A stretch of 64,000 bases of DNA from Sandarakinorhabdus cyanobacteriorum (GCF_002251755.1 NZ_NOXT01000115.1:1-64000); one strand, 5' to 3'. Shown: positions 37,280 through 46,748, counted from the first letter of the stretch. The notes: generated by a model not told the origin, from the letters alone. Numbers and translations are program-made.

Positions 37280-37419
37280 GAACGCATAAATATCACCCCC
37301 CGGGACGGGCTTTTCAGGCCCGAGGCGAGTGAGCAAGCGCATTGGCGGTAGCCGAAGCTACCGCCCAAGCGCGGCGAGCGCTGCTTCGGGCCATCACAGG
37401 GGGTGATATTCATGCGTTC
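37280..37419. repeat. 140-bp nested palindrome between convergent genes
   Basis: Three levels of pairing are nested. Outer arms of 21 bases (37280-37300 and 37399-37419) match at 20 of 21 positions. A middle pair is GGCCCGA/TCGGGCC (37317-37323, 37386-37392). An inner perfect stem is GGCGGTAGC/GCTACCGCC (37344-37352, 37357-37365) with a CGAA tetraloop. It lies between the convergent small membrane gene and the molybdo-oxidoreductase gene. It could be a mobile palindromic element, a structured RNA or a bidirectional terminator. Confidence 0.8.
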
Positions 37420-37424
37420 ACGGT

Positions 37425-38198
37425 CTAGGTGCCGGCATACCATTCATAACCGCGGTCGGGCCAATAGCCGCCCTTGCCCTGTCCGAAGGGTGCCAGACTG
37501 TCGGCCACCACGATCCGCATCAGATATTTGGCCTGCTTGTAGCCCAGTTGGCGCTCGACACGCAGCCTTATCGGCGCACCATGGGCGGTGTCGAGCGGCT
37601 GGTTGTTGAGGCTGTGGGCCAGGATCGTCTGCGGGTGGAAGGCATCAACCAGGTCGATGCTTTCATAATAGCGGCTCTTGGATTGGAGACCGCCCTTGCT
37701 GGCCTCCCCGCCATAATCATCGGCACACAGGAACACGATATAGCGGGCGCCGTCGCGCAGACCCGCGGCCTTCAGGATCGGGGCCAGTTGCGGCCCGGTC
37801 CATTGGCCGATTGCGCTCCAGCCTTCCACGCAGTCATGGCGGGTGATCTGGCTGCGCTGCGGCAGCCGTTTGAGATCAGCCAGGCTCAGGCTGAGCTCCC
37901 GGCTGACCAGTCCGGTCACCTGCAGTCGCCAATCGGCGAAGCCACCGGCCGCCAGCGCCTGCCATTCGGGGTTGGTGGGCAGTTTCGTGCCATTGGCCTT
38001 GAACACCGGCGAAATGTCCGCCGCGCTGAATTCGCGGGCCAGCCCGTCGCGGCCGACCAGCCGCTGCCAGCGCTGTGTCGCCTGTTCGCCGGATTTGATG
38101 ACGGCCTGGGCGGTGGGATTGCGGGTGAGCGCGTCGCAACCGGCCAGCGCCAGGCTGGCGGGCAGGGCGGTCAGCAATTGGCGACGGGGCAGGATCAT
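37425..38198 (-). CDS. Molybdopterin-dependent oxidoreductase, MsrP/YedY-like lipoprotein
   Basis: A 257-residue sulphite-oxidase-fold protein. The N-terminus has a twin arginine and a lipobox together (PRRQLL; ALAGC, Cys21), so it is probably a Tat-exported lipoprotein. Cys123 in TRHDCVEGWSAIGQW is the molybdenum ligand. The LCADDYGG, AHGAPIRL and YKQAKYLMRI blocks are those of the MsrP catalytic subunit. The ATG at 38198 overlaps the stop of the cytochrome gene (ATGA). Substrate in MsrP is protein methionine sulphoxide; here that is inferred only from family. Confidence 0.85.
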   Translation of the reverse strand: MILPRRQLLTALPASLALAGCDALTRNPTAQAVIKSGEQATQRWQRLVGRDGLAREFSAADISPVFKANGTKLPTNPEWQALAAGGFADWRLQVTGLVSRELSLSLADLKRLPQRSQITRHDCVEGWSAIGQWTGPQLAPILKAAGLRDGARYIVFLCADDYGGEASKGGLQSKSRYYESIDLVDAFHPQTILAHSLNNQPLDTAHGAPIRLRVERQLGYKQAKYLMRIVVADSLAPFGQGKGGYWPDRGYEWYAGT

Positions 38199-39064
38199 TT
38201 CGCGCCTCCGATCGTCAGGCGGCCGGTGATCATGGCGCCGATCTGCCGGATCGGACCCGACAGCAACACCAGCACCAGGTGAAGGGCCAGGAACCCGGCG
38301 ATCAGGGCCATGGCGATGAAATGCACCGAGCGCGCCGATTGCCGGCCGCCCCACAGCGCATCGAGGAAGGGCCAGGCAGCGTCCATGCCCGGAGACATCG
38401 CCAGCCCGGTCAGGATGACGGTGGGAATGAGGATCAAGGTCACCCCGGCATAGGCGAGCCGCTGCAGCACTTCGTAGGAAAGGGCGGCCTCACCCTTGGG
38501 AAAGCGCAGCTTCGCATGTTCGACAATGTCGTGCCACAGATGGGCCGGGCTGAGCTGGCTGCGGCTGGGCAGTATGTCCCGCCACAGGCGGCCAGAGACG
38601 AGGCCATGGCCCAGCCAGGTGAGGCCATTCAGGATCAGCACCCAGGCAAAGAAGAAATGCCAGCTGCGCGCGGTGGCGAGGTCGCGCCCCGATGGCAGCG
38701 TGGCCCAGTGCGGAAAGGCAACGATGTTGGGTGCGCCCTTGGCCGAGGTGGAAACGCCCAGCAGGCCGCTGGTGTCAAAACGCTGATCGCCGATCTGCAG
38801 CCAGCCGCCGGGATCGCGCCACGGCGGCGATGCGCCGATTTCCAGCCATTGCCCGGCGCGGTGATCCACCGATCCGGCATCGCCCCAATAAAGGCGCGGA
38901 TGGGCGCCAAAGATGTTGAGCCCGGTCATCAACAGCAGGATGATCGCCAGCGCGTTGGTCCAGTGGGTCAACCGCACCAACCAATGGTGGCGCAGCACGC
39001 GGCGTGGTGGCGGCGCCAGCATGCCCGGCGGCGGTGTGTCGAGCGGGGGAGCGGTGCTGGCCAT
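38195..39064 (-). CDS. Cytochrome b561-type membrane subunit, partner of the molybdo-oxidoreductase
   Basis: A 289-residue membrane protein with about four or five transmembrane helices and histidines placed for heme b: HHWLVRLTHWTNA in helix 1, SWHFFFAW, and HFIAMALIAGFLALHLVLVL. A ~70-residue hydrophilic insert (YWGDAGSVDHRAGQW...) lies between helices 1 and 2. It would pass electrons to the exported molybdoprotein encoded immediately downstream. A ribosome site AGGAG precedes two candidate ATGs at 39070 and 39064; spacing favours the second. Confidence 0.85.
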   Translation of the reverse strand: MASTAPPLDTPPPGMLAPPPRRVLRHHWLVRLTHWTNALAIILLLMTGLNIFGAHPRLYWGDAGSVDHRAGQWLEIGASPPWRDPGGWLQIGDQRFDTSGLLGVSTSAKGAPNIVAFPHWATLPSGRDLATARSWHFFFAWVLILNGLTWLGHGLVSGRLWRDILPSRSQLSPAHLWHDIVEHAKLRFPKGEAALSYEVLQRLAYAGVTLILIPTVILTGLAMSPGMDAAWPFLDALWGGRQSARSVHFIAMALIAGFLALHLVLVLLSGPIRQIGAMITGRLTIGGAK

Positions 39065-39140
39065 GGTCATCCTCTCCTGCTGTTCGGGCGAAGTTGCCAA
39101 GGGGTTACATTGGGCCGCCAAATTCGCCATGATTTGCCCC

Positions 39141-40115
39141 ATGCTGCGCATTTTTTCCGCCACCGGCAACCGCATCCTTGGCGATGGAGAGGCGCTGCCG
39201 GCCGATGCGGTGTGGATCGATCTGCTCAACCCGACCCCGGCCGAAGAGGCGCTGGTGGAAGCGGCGCTGGGCTTTGACGTGCCCACCGCCGACGACATGG
39301 CCGAAATCGAGACATCAAGCCGGCTCTATATCGACAATGATGCCATCGTGATGACGGTGACGCTGGCCACCGGCATCATCACCGAACATCCGGAAACCTG
39401 CGCGGTCAGCTTCGTGCTCGGTCGCCATCATCTGGTGACGGTGCGCTATCACGAGGTGCGCAGCTTTGACCGGTTTGCGGCGTTGGTGACCCGCAGCCCC
39501 GAAACCTGCGCCGGGCCGGCGATGGCGCTGATGGCACTGATCGATACGATCGTGGACCGGCTGGCCGATGGCTTTGAACATATCGGCCGCGAGGTGGACG
39601 CAATCTCGCGCGCCGCCTTTCGCCGGGTCGATGTGACCGAACCCGGCCGGCAGCAGCGCCGGTCGAACCTGGCGCTGCAGGCGCTGCTCACGCGGCTGGG
39701 CGGGGCGCAGGATGCGCTGTCAAAGGCGCGCGAATCGTCGGTGTCCCTCACCCGGGCGCTGTCGTTCCTGCAGTTCGCGGCACCGAAGGATGCGGGCCTT
39801 GCTGCCCAGATCAAGACGCAGCTGCGCGATCTGGCCAGCCTGTCGGACCAGGCGACCTATATTGGCGGCAATCTCACCTTCCTGCTCGATGCCACGCTGG
39901 GCCTGATCAGCATCGAACAGAATGCGGTGTTCAAGATTTTCTCGGTGGCCAGCATCATCTTTTTGCCGCCCACACTGGTGGCCGGCATTTACGGCATGAA
40001 TTTCGCGCATATGCCGGAACTGCAGTGGCTGTGGGGCTATCCGATGGCGCTGGGCATCATGCTGGCGGCGGCCATCCTGCCCTATGCCCTGTTCCGCTGG
40101 CGCGGCTGGCTCTGA
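39141..40115 (+). CDS. corA: CorA-family divalent metal transporter
   Basis: A 324-residue Mg2+/Co2+ channel of the inner membrane. A long cytoplasmic N-terminal domain with a coiled-coil region (VDRLADGFEHIGREVDAISRAAF to ALSKARESSVSLTRAL) precedes two C-terminal helices. The selectivity signature GMN is at 285-287 (YGMNF), followed by the usual MPEL loop. The start is uncertain: ATG at 39141 or 39129. Confidence 0.92.
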   Translation: MLRIFSATGNRILGDGEALPADAVWIDLLNPTPAEEALVEAALGFDVPTADDMAEIETSSRLYIDNDAIVMTVTLATGIITEHPETCAVSFVLGRHHLVTVRYHEVRSFDRFAALVTRSPETCAGPAMALMALIDTIVDRLADGFEHIGREVDAISRAAFRRVDVTEPGRQQRRSNLALQALLTRLGGAQDALSKARESSVSLTRALSFLQFAAPKDAGLAAQIKTQLRDLASLSDQATYIGGNLTFLLDATLGLISIEQNAVFKIFSVASIIFLPPTLVAGIYGMNFAHMPELQWLWGYPMALGIMLAAAILPYALFRWRGWL

Positions 40116-40118
40116 CCC

Positions 40119-40478
40119 TCAAGGCGGATCGAGCGCGCAGCCATATTCCGGATCAAAGCGCGCGGTGCGGCTGGAGAGCAGCGGCACCCGGGCGGTGACG
40201 GTCCGCTTCGCCGTGTCATCCTCGATCTGGACCACCTCGGTGCCCGGCTCGCGGTCGGTCTCGCAACTGGCCATGTCGCGCCCGCCGACATAGCGGCAGG
40301 AACAGACGACATGGGCGATATAGCCGGTGGCGAGCTGGGCCTGCTTGCCAGTGGTGGAATATCTGAGGCCGAGCCAGCCGCCGGCCGCGAGGGTGAGGAG
40401 CAGCACCGGACCCCACACCAGCCAGCGGATGCGGCGGGTGGGAGCAGGCGGCGGCGATGACGTGTCACTTGCCAGCAT
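40119..40478 (-). CDS. Small membrane-anchored cysteine-containing protein beside a serine hydrolase
   Basis: A 119-residue protein with a proline-rich cytoplasmic start, one helix (about 19-37), then an exported part, ATGYIAHVVCSCRYVGGRDMASC, with four cysteines. This segment resembles the N-terminal region I expect at the front of sphingomonad class-C-beta-lactamase-like hydrolases (an ATG...CSxxFVxGRD pattern). The divergent neighbour is such a hydrolase that lacks that part, so the two may work together. No enzyme activity is suggested by the sequence. Confidence 0.65.
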   Translation of the reverse strand: MLASDTSSPPPAPTRRIRWLVWGPVLLLTLAAGGWLGLRYSTTGKQAQLATGYIAHVVCSCRYVGGRDMASCETDREPGTEVVQIEDDTAKRTVTARVPLLSSRTARFDPEYGCALDPP

Positions 40479-40505
40479 GGGGGCAGGGCCTCTAGCGTGG
40501 GTTTC

Positions 40506-41597
40506 ATGACAAGGTGCGCAATCCCGGCCCGGCTGGCAAGCCTGCTGCTGTTTCTCACAGCGGCCATGCCGGCGGCTGCGCAGCCCCTGGCCGTGCCGGC
40601 GCGGATTCCGGCCACGGCGCCGGTTTCGGCACTGCCGGCAGCCGATGCCTTCTTCACCGATCCCCGGCTCGGCGAAACCCGGGCGCTGATCGTGATGCAG
40701 GGTGGCCAGCGTATCTATGAACGTTATGGCACCGGCATCGGGCCGGGCACGCGGCTGATCAGCTGGTCGATGGCAAAGTCCATCACCGCCACCCTGATCG
40801 GCGAGCTGGTGGGCGACGGCAAATTGCAACTGGATGTGCCCGCCCCGGTGCCGGAATGGCGGGCCGACGCGCGCGGCAAGATCACGCTCAGGCAGCTGCT
40901 GCACATGGCGTCGGGCGTTAAGCATATCGAGGCCGGGCCGCAGCCCGAGATTGCCGACACCAACCGCGCGCTGTTTGCCGACACATCGGCCGATATCTAC
41001 AAGGCGGCGGTGACCGAGCCGGCCGAGGTGCCGCCGGGCACGCGCTTTCAATACAACACGCTGACCAGCCATATCCTCGCCCGCATCGTGGCCGACAGCA
41101 TCGCACCCGGTGCCGATCCGGCGACGCGGCGGGCGAAAACCCGCCAGTTCATCAATGATCGCCTGGCCGGGCCGGCGGGCATGCCATCGCTGCTGTGCGA
41201 ATTCGATCCGGCCGGCACGCTTTATGGCGGTTCGCTCTGCCATGCGACCGCGCGGGACTGGGCGGCCTTTGGCCAGCTTTATCTGGATGGCGGCGTGGTG
41301 GCCGGTGTCCAGGTGGTGCGGCCCGATTGGGTGCAGTTCGTGCGCACCCCGTCGCCGGCCAATCCCGGCTATGGCGGGCAATTCTGGCTGAACCGCCGCC
41401 CGGCCGATGGCAAGGATCGCGCCCTGTTCTGGCGTGTCGGCCCGGCCGATGCCTTTGCCGCCATCGGCCATCTTGGCCAATATGTGATCGTGGTGCCTTC
41501 AAAACGGCTGGTGATCGTGCGGCTGGGCAAGACCCAGGATGATGTGCTGCAGCCGGTGCGCGATGGCCTGGCGCGGCTGGTGGCGAGTGTGCCCTGA
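40506..41597 (+). CDS. Serine hydrolase, class C beta-lactamase/CubicO type
   Basis: A 363-residue secreted protein with a signal peptide (LASLLLFLTAAMPAAAQ). The nucleophile motif SMAK places Ser88 and Lys91; Tyr183 in FQYNT is the probable second catalytic residue. The C-terminal GHLGQYVIVVPSKRLVIVRLG fits the third motif region. In such proteins the substrate ranges from esters to amide oligomers, so it is left open. The ATG at 40506 is preferred to a GTG nine bases upstream. The stop shares a base with the UPF0262 gene start. Confidence 0.85.
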   Translation: MTRCAIPARLASLLLFLTAAMPAAAQPLAVPARIPATAPVSALPAADAFFTDPRLGETRALIVMQGGQRIYERYGTGIGPGTRLISWSMAKSITATLIGELVGDGKLQLDVPAPVPEWRADARGKITLRQLLHMASGVKHIEAGPQPEIADTNRALFADTSADIYKAAVTEPAEVPPGTRFQYNTLTSHILARIVADSIAPGADPATRRAKTRQFINDRLAGPAGMPSLLCEFDPAGTLYGGSLCHATARDWAAFGQLYLDGGVVAGVQVVRPDWVQFVRTPSPANPGYGGQFWLNRRPADGKDRALFWRVGPADAFAAIGHLGQYVIVVPSKRLVIVRLGKTQDDVLQPVRDGLARLVASVP

Positions 41598-42081
41598 TGG
41601 CTGATTATCGCCTGATCGACATCAAGCTTGATGAACGCACCATCCTGTGGCGCAACGCCGATATCGAGCAGGAGCGGCGGGTTGCCATTTTCGATCTGCT
41701 GGAAGGCAATGAATTCAAGCCGGTGGCGGCAAGCGATGCCGGGCACCACGGGCCCTACAAGCTGCTGCTGGGCGTGGAGGATGGCCGGCTGGAGGTGACG
41801 GTTTCGGATGCCGAGGACCGGCCGGTGGACCAGTTCCAGGTTGCGCTGTCCCCGTTCCGGCGCACCATCCGCGAATATTTCGCCATTTGCGACAGCTATT
41901 ATCAGGCGATCCGCCAATCCTCGCCCCAACAGATCGAAACCATCGACATGGCGCGGCGCGGCATCCACAATGATGCGGCCGAGCTGTTGAAGGAACGGCT
42001 GGAGACGCGCGCCATCGTCGATTTCGACACCGCGCGCCGGCTGTTCACCCTGATCTGCGTGCTTCATATCAAAGGCCACTG

Positions 42082-42082
<1 letters not shown>
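41597..42082 (+). CDS. UPF0262 family protein
   Basis: A 161-residue soluble protein conserved across Alphaproteobacteria, with no known function. The start ([33 protein letters not shown]) and the [20 protein letters not shown] block are clear family sequence. It overlaps the hydrolase stop and the dcd start by one base each; in other alphaproteobacteria it lies near murA/DUF2948/hisD, and murA is 2 kb away here. Confidence 0.88.
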
Positions 42083-42636
<554 letters not shown>

Positions 42637-42647
42637 ATTCAGGCTAA

Positions 42648-42680
42648 ATCTGGCCAGAAAGGATCAAAAAATGGCCAGAT
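42648..42680. promoter_or_regulatory. 9-bp inverted repeat over the ribosome site and start of the antitoxin gene
   Basis: ATCTGGCCA (42648-42656) and TGGCCAGAT (42672-42680) are perfect inverted repeats 15 bases apart. The spacer holds the GAAAGGA ribosome-binding site, and the right arm covers the antitoxin start codon. It can act as a DNA operator for the antitoxin or as an mRNA hairpin. Confidence 0.6.
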
Positions 42681-42928
42681 ATTCGGTGGTGGAAGCCAAG
42701 AACAATCTTTCCGCCCTGATCGATGCTGCGCAGGCCGGCGAGGAGGTGGTGATCACCCGCCATGGCAAGCCGGCAGCCCGGATGGTCCCATCCCGCGCGC
42801 CGGAGGAGGCTGAACCGCCATCGATGGCGGTGGTGCTCGATGAATTGCGCCAGTTGCGTGCATCGGTCCCGGCCACCGGCCTGTCGCGTGCGGCGCTGAT
42901 CCGGCAATTGCGGGATGAAGGCTATTGA
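42671..42928 (+). CDS. Phd/YefM-type antitoxin
   Basis: An 85-residue antitoxin. The N-terminal DNA-binding/dimerisation part MARYSVVEAKNNLSALIDAA, followed by EEVVITRHGKPAARMVP, is the Phd/YefM signature; the C-terminal ~35 residues would wrap the toxin. The ATG at 42671 has a good GAAAGGA site. The stop overlaps the toxin start (TTGA), the usual coupling in such pairs. Confidence 0.9.
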   Translation: MARYSVVEAKNNLSALIDAAQAGEEVVITRHGKPAARMVPSRAPEEAEPPSMAVVLDELRQLRASVPATGLSRAALIRQLRDEGY

Positions 42929-43350
42929 GCATCTACCTCGATGCCAGCGTGCTGGTGCCCCTGTTTCACGAAGAGGCCAGCACGGCGGCTGTGACGCGGT
43001 TGATGGCCGACCAGGCGCAATCGCCGATCATAAGCCGGTTTGCGGCTGGCGAAACGGCATCGGCGTTTTCACGATTGTGGCGCATGGCGCTGATCAACAG
43101 GGAAACAGCCGATGCCATGCTGGCCGGCCTGGATCGCCTGATCGCAAGTCGCGCTGCCGTGCCAACGCTGCATGATGCGGATATTGGCGCTGCTGCCGAT
43201 CTGGTGCGACGATTCGCACTGAAACTGCGCTTGCCCGATGCAATTCATCTGGCCGTGTGCATGCGGCGCGGTCTCATTCTCGCCACGCTGGACGATCTGC
43301 TGGCCGACGCCGCCCGTGCCCTTGGTGTCGCGCATATTGTCCCCGCCTGA
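42925..43350 (+). CDS. vapC: PIN-domain toxin, VapC type
   Basis: A 141-residue ribonuclease toxin. The acidic metal-binding set of the PIN fold is present: Asp6 (YLDASVLV), Glu43 (AGETASAF), Asp105 (LRLPDAIHLA) and Asp123 or Asp124 (LATLDDLL). It begins with a TTG that overlaps the antitoxin stop. VapC toxins usually cut initiator tRNA or rRNA; the target here is unknown. The antitoxin is Phd-like rather than VapB-like, a common mixed pairing. Confidence 0.9.
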   Translation: MSIYLDASVLVPLFHEEASTAAVTRLMADQAQSPIISRFAAGETASAFSRLWRMALINRETADAMLAGLDRLIASRAAVPTLHDADIGAAADLVRRFALKLRLPDAIHLAVCMRRGLILATLDDLLADAARALGVAHIVPA

Positions 43351-43393
43351 TTTGCCGTTGGCCAAGGGGCTGGCGCCCCGCTAACGACGCAGC

Positions 43394-44281
43394 ATGAACG
43401 CCGCGACCCCCACCATGCGCGATGGCCTGATCGCGGGCCTTGGCGCCTATGTGATCTGGGGCCTGATGCCGCTCTATCTGCGGCTGATGCAGGGTGTGCC
43501 GGCCGGCGATGTGCTGGGCCATCGCATCGCCTGGTCGCTGCTGGTGCTGTCGCTGGTGCTGGCCCTGTCGGCCGGCTGGCAGCGGCTGCGGCCGATCCTG
43601 GCCAACCGCCGCCTGCTGCTGCTGTTGCTCGCTTCGGCGCTGGCCATCGGGGTCAACTGGCTGGTCTATACCTGGGCGATCCTCGCCGGCCATGCGCTCG
43701 ACACGTCGCTGGGCTATTTCATCAATCCGCTGCTCAACGTGCTGTTCGGTGTCGCGCTGCTGGGCGAACGGCTGTCGCGGTTGCAATGGGCGGCGGTGGC
43801 GCTCGCGGCAGCCGGGGTGGCGGTGCAGACCATCGCTTTGGGCTATCTGCCGTGGATCAGCCTGACGCTGGCGGTGTCCTTCGGCCTTTATGGCCTGTTC
43901 CGCAAGAAGGCGGCGGTGGATGGCCTGTCGGGCCTGTTTGTCGAAACCCTGCTGCTGGCGCCGCTGGCGCTCGGCTGGCTCGCCACCCGGCCCTACAGCC
44001 TCACGGATCTGCCCGGTTGGCAGCTGGCGGTGCTGGCGGCGAGCGGGGTGGTGACGGCGACGCCGCTGCTGTTGTTCGGCCGGGCGGCGCGGGTGCTGCC
44101 GCTGTCCACCCTTGGCCTGCTGCAATATCTGTCGCCCACGCTGGTGATGATCGAGGCGGTGACGCTGTTTGGCGAAACCCTCAGCCCGGCGCGGCTGGCG
44201 GCGTTCGGCTGCATCTGGGCGGGCCTGGCGCTCTACACCTGGAGCATGCGGCCAGTGGCGCAACCTGCCGCAACACGCTAA
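43394..44281 (+). CDS. rarD: RarD family EamA-type transporter
   Basis: A 295-residue inner-membrane protein with ten hydrophobic helices in two EamA halves. The RarD features GLGAYVIWGLMPLYLRLM, GHRIAWSLL, NWLVYTWAI and LQYLSPTLVMIEAV are clear. RarD was first linked to chloramphenicol sensitivity in E. coli; the substrate is unknown. It stands between the toxin-antitoxin pair and murA, nine bases before the murA start. Confidence 0.9.
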   Translation: MNAATPTMRDGLIAGLGAYVIWGLMPLYLRLMQGVPAGDVLGHRIAWSLLVLSLVLALSAGWQRLRPILANRRLLLLLLASALAIGVNWLVYTWAILAGHALDTSLGYFINPLLNVLFGVALLGERLSRLQWAAVALAAAGVAVQTIALGYLPWISLTLAVSFGLYGLFRKKAAVDGLSGLFVETLLLAPLALGWLATRPYSLTDLPGWQLAVLAASGVVTATPLLLFGRAARVLPLSTLGLLQYLSPTLVMIEAVTLFGETLSPARLAAFGCIWAGLALYTWSMRPVAQPAATR

Positions 44282-44290
44282 AGCCTGTTC

Positions 44291-45574
44291 ATGGACAAGA
44301 TCGTCATCCGCGGGGGCCGACCGCTCAAGGGCCGCATCCAGATTTCCGGCGCCAAGAACGCCGCGCTCACGCTGATGCCGTGCGCGCTGCTCACTGATGA
44401 GCCGCTGACCTTGCGCAACCTGCCGCGCCTGGCGGATATCGACACGTTCGGCCATCTGCTCAACAACCATGGCCTGTCCACCACCATCGAAGGCTCCAGC
44501 CCCGATGAATTCGGCCGGGTGATGACGGTCCGCGCCAACCGCATCACCTCAACCCTCGCTCCCTATGATATCGTGCGCAAGATGCGCGCCTCCATCCTGG
44601 TGCTGGGGCCGCTCCTGGCCCGCGCGGGCGAGGCGACCGTGTCGCTGCCGGGCGGCTGCGCCATCGGCAACCGCCCGATCGATCTGCACCTGAAGGCGCT
44701 GGAGCATCTGGGCGCCGAAATCGAGCTCGCCGCCGGCTATGTGAAGGCCACCGCGCCCAAGGGCGGGCTGCCGGGCGGCAAATATGTCTTCCCGATCGTG
44801 TCGGTGGGGGCGACGGAAAATGCGGTCATGGCGGCCGTGCTGGCCAAGGGCGTTTCCGTGCTGGAAAATGTCGCGCGCGAGCCGGAAATCGTTGATCTGT
44901 GCAACTGCCTGGTGGCGATGGGCGCCAAGATCCAGGGCATCGGCACCGAGAAGTTGACCATCACCGGTGTGAAGGAACTGCATGGTGCCACCTATGCCGT
45001 GATGCCCGATCGCATCGAGGCCGGCAGCTATGCCTGCGCCGCCGCCATCGCGGGGGGTGAGGTGGAACTGGTCGGCGCGTCGGCCGAGGATCTGGGCGTC
45101 ACGCTCGACATGCTGCACGAAGCCGGCGTCGAAACCGCGCCGACCGCCGATGGCATCATGGTGCGGCGCACCGGCCAGATGAAGGGCATCAATGTCTCGA
45201 CCGCGCCTTATCCCGGCTTTGCCACCGACATGCAGGCGCAGTTCATGGCGATGCTTACCGTGGCCGATGGGGCGTCGCTGCTGACGGAAACCATCTTCGA
45301 AAACCGCTTCATGCATGTGCCCGAACTGGCGCGCATGGGGGCGGACATCACGGTGCGCGGCCGCTCCGCCATCGTGCGCGGCGTGCCGAAGCTGTTTGGC
45401 GCGCCGGTGATGGCGACGGACTTGCGCGCCTCCATGAGCCTGGTGCTGGCCGGGCTGGCGGCGGAAGGTGAAACCACCGTCAGCCGCATCTATCACCTCG
45501 ATCGCGGTTACGAGCGGCTGGAGGAAAAGCTGCAGGCGGTGGGCGCCGATATCGAGCGGGTTGGCGATGGCTGA
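44291..45574 (+). CDS. murA: UDP-N-acetylglucosamine 1-carboxyvinyltransferase
   Basis: First committed step of peptidoglycan synthesis: transfers enolpyruvate to UDP-GlcNAc. The 427-residue protein has Lys22/Asn23 in [15 protein letters not shown], the catalytic Cys123 in [16 protein letters not shown], and the [17 protein letters not shown] block near the C-terminus. Cys at 123 means the usual fosfomycin target residue is kept. It overlaps the DUF2948 gene by eight bases, as commonly seen in Alphaproteobacteria. Confidence 0.96.
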   Translation: MDKIVIRGGRPLKGRIQISGAKNAALTLMPCALLTDEPLTLRNLPRLADIDTFGHLLNNHGLSTTIEGSSPDEFGRVMTVRANRITSTLAPYDIVRKMRASILVLGPLLARAGEATVSLPGGCAIGNRPIDLHLKALEHLGAEIELAAGYVKATAPKGGLPGGKYVFPIVSVGATENAVMAAVLAKGVSVLENVAREPEIVDLCNCLVAMGAKIQGIGTEKLTITGVKELHGATYAVMPDRIEAGSYACAAAIAGGEVELVGASAEDLGVTLDMLHEAGVETAPTADGIMVRRTGQMKGINVSTAPYPGFATDMQAQFMAMLTVADGASLLTETIFENRFMHVPELARMGADITVRGRSAIVRGVPKLFGAPVMATDLRASMSLVLAGLAAEGETTVSRIYHLDRGYERLEEKLQAVGADIERVGDG

Positions 45575-45989
45575 CCCCGGATCGCAGTCCGGGGCAAGCC
45601 GATTGGCGCTCCTCGGGCAGGAGCCGGACGACATCGCAACCTTTTCGGCGCTGTTGCAGGATGCCACGCTGCGGCTGGCCGATGTCGGCTATGATCGCAA
45701 GGCGCGGCGCCTGGCCTGCCTCGTCAACCGTTTTCGCCGTGAAGTTGATGCCCCCAGCCGCATCCGCTGCGCCTTCCGCATCGAAACCGTGGGCGCCGTG
45801 CAGCGCGCCGGCTGGCCGGCGGACCCGGAGGCGGTGACGGCGATCCTGTCGCTGGACAGGCAGGGCGACTGGCTGGTGATCACCTGTGCCGGCGGCATCG
45901 CCATCCGGGCGCGGGTGGAAGTGATCGAGCTGGTGCTGGAGGATATGGGCGAGCCGTGGGCGACGACGCGGGTGCCCAGCCACGATTGA
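45567..45989 (+). CDS. DUF2948 family protein
   Basis: A 140-residue soluble protein of unknown function, conserved next to murA in Alphaproteobacteria. Family sequence includes [41 protein letters not shown] and the C-terminal [28 protein letters not shown]. The ATG at 45567 overlaps the end of murA in another frame. Confidence 0.88.
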   Translation: MADPGSQSGASRLALLGQEPDDIATFSALLQDATLRLADVGYDRKARRLACLVNRFRREVDAPSRIRCAFRIETVGAVQRAGWPADPEAVTAILSLDRQGDWLVITCAGGIAIRARVEVIELVLEDMGEPWATTRVPSHD

Positions 45990-46020
45990 CGCGGCCCAAC
46001 GCTTTGCATCCTGCAACGGC

Positions 46021-46063
46021 ATTTTCGCATATTGCATCAACACAAATCGCGAAATGCGAAAAT
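46021..46063. promoter_or_regulatory. Two copies of a 15-bp motif upstream of the H-NOX operon (candidate enhancer sites)
   Basis: GCGAAATGCGAAAAT on the plus strand (46049-46063) and GCAATATGCGAAAAT on the minus strand (46035-46021), 13 bases apart. They end 48 and 76 bases before the sigma-54 element at 46112, the distance range expected of enhancer-binding-protein sites. The same motif occurs at 50581 and 58858. Confidence 0.6.
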
Positions 46064-46110
46064 CGCGGCGGCGGCTGCCGGCCGGACAGGCTGATTGCTG
46101 ACCAATCCAA

Positions 46111-46127
46111 TTGGCACGGCTCTTGCC
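46111..46127 (+). promoter_or_regulatory. Sigma-54 promoter of the H-NOX operon
   Basis: TTGGCACGGCTCTTGCC matches the -24/-12 consensus TGGCAC-N5-TTGC exactly. The expected transcript start is near 46138, just before the GGAG ribosome site (46152-46155) and the GTG start at 46162. Confidence 0.8.
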
Positions 46128-46161
46128 AATAGGTGGAGAGGGCCGTTGCACGGAGCGCATA

Positions 46162-46704
46162 GTGAAGGGCGTCATCTTTTCGGAAATGATCCGATGGGTC
46201 GAAGAATGCCTTTCGCCGGCGGTGGCCGACCGGATGATTACTGGCGCGAATTTGCCAAACGAGGGCAGCTACACCTCGGTCGGCAGCTATCCGCACCAGG
46301 AAGCCTTGGCGATGATGGGTCAACTCGTCGAGATCACCGGTCGGCCAGCGCATGACCTGTGCCATGATTATGGCTATTGGCTCGCCACCCGCTTCGTGCA
46401 GCTTTATCCGCAGATGTTCAACGGCTACACCGATGCCCTCACCCTGTTGCGCGATATCGACAACAAGCACAACACCGAGGTGGTGAAGCTCTATCCCGAT
46501 GCCCGCACCCCGGCGATCATTGCCAGTGTTGATGGCGAGGATTTGGTGATTTCCTATGCCTCGCATCGGCCATTTGCCGATGTGGCATGGGGATTGGTGC
46601 ATGGTTATATTGCCTATTGTGGCCAAACCGCCCAGTATATCGTCACGCGCGACGAGACCACACCCGGACCGCACGCTGCCCGCTTCGTCATCAACCGGGC
46701 TTGA
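46162..46704 (+). CDS. H-NOX heme nitric-oxide-sensor protein
   Basis: A 180-residue heme protein of the HNOB/H-NOX family, which binds NO (and in some members O2) and usually controls a partner kinase. It starts VKGVIFSEMIRWVEE. The proximal heme ligand is His103 in NKHNTEVVKLYPDA, and the propionate-binding YxSxR motif is Tyr132-Ser134-Arg136 (SYASHRP). The length is that of stand-alone bacterial H-NOX. I start at the GTG at 46162 with GGAG upstream; an earlier in-frame ATG lies on the sigma-54 element and cannot be transcribed from it. The next gene is a hybrid histidine kinase, the classical partner. Confidence 0.9.
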   Translation: MKGVIFSEMIRWVEECLSPAVADRMITGANLPNEGSYTSVGSYPHQEALAMMGQLVEITGRPAHDLCHDYGYWLATRFVQLYPQMFNGYTDALTLLRDIDNKHNTEVVKLYPDARTPAIIASVDGEDLVISYASHRPFADVAWGLVHGYIAYCGQTAQYIVTRDETTPGPHAARFVINRA

Positions 46705-46748
46705 GCGCCGCGGTGATGCGGCACTAGAGTGCGCCGTGTGCAGGGAGC

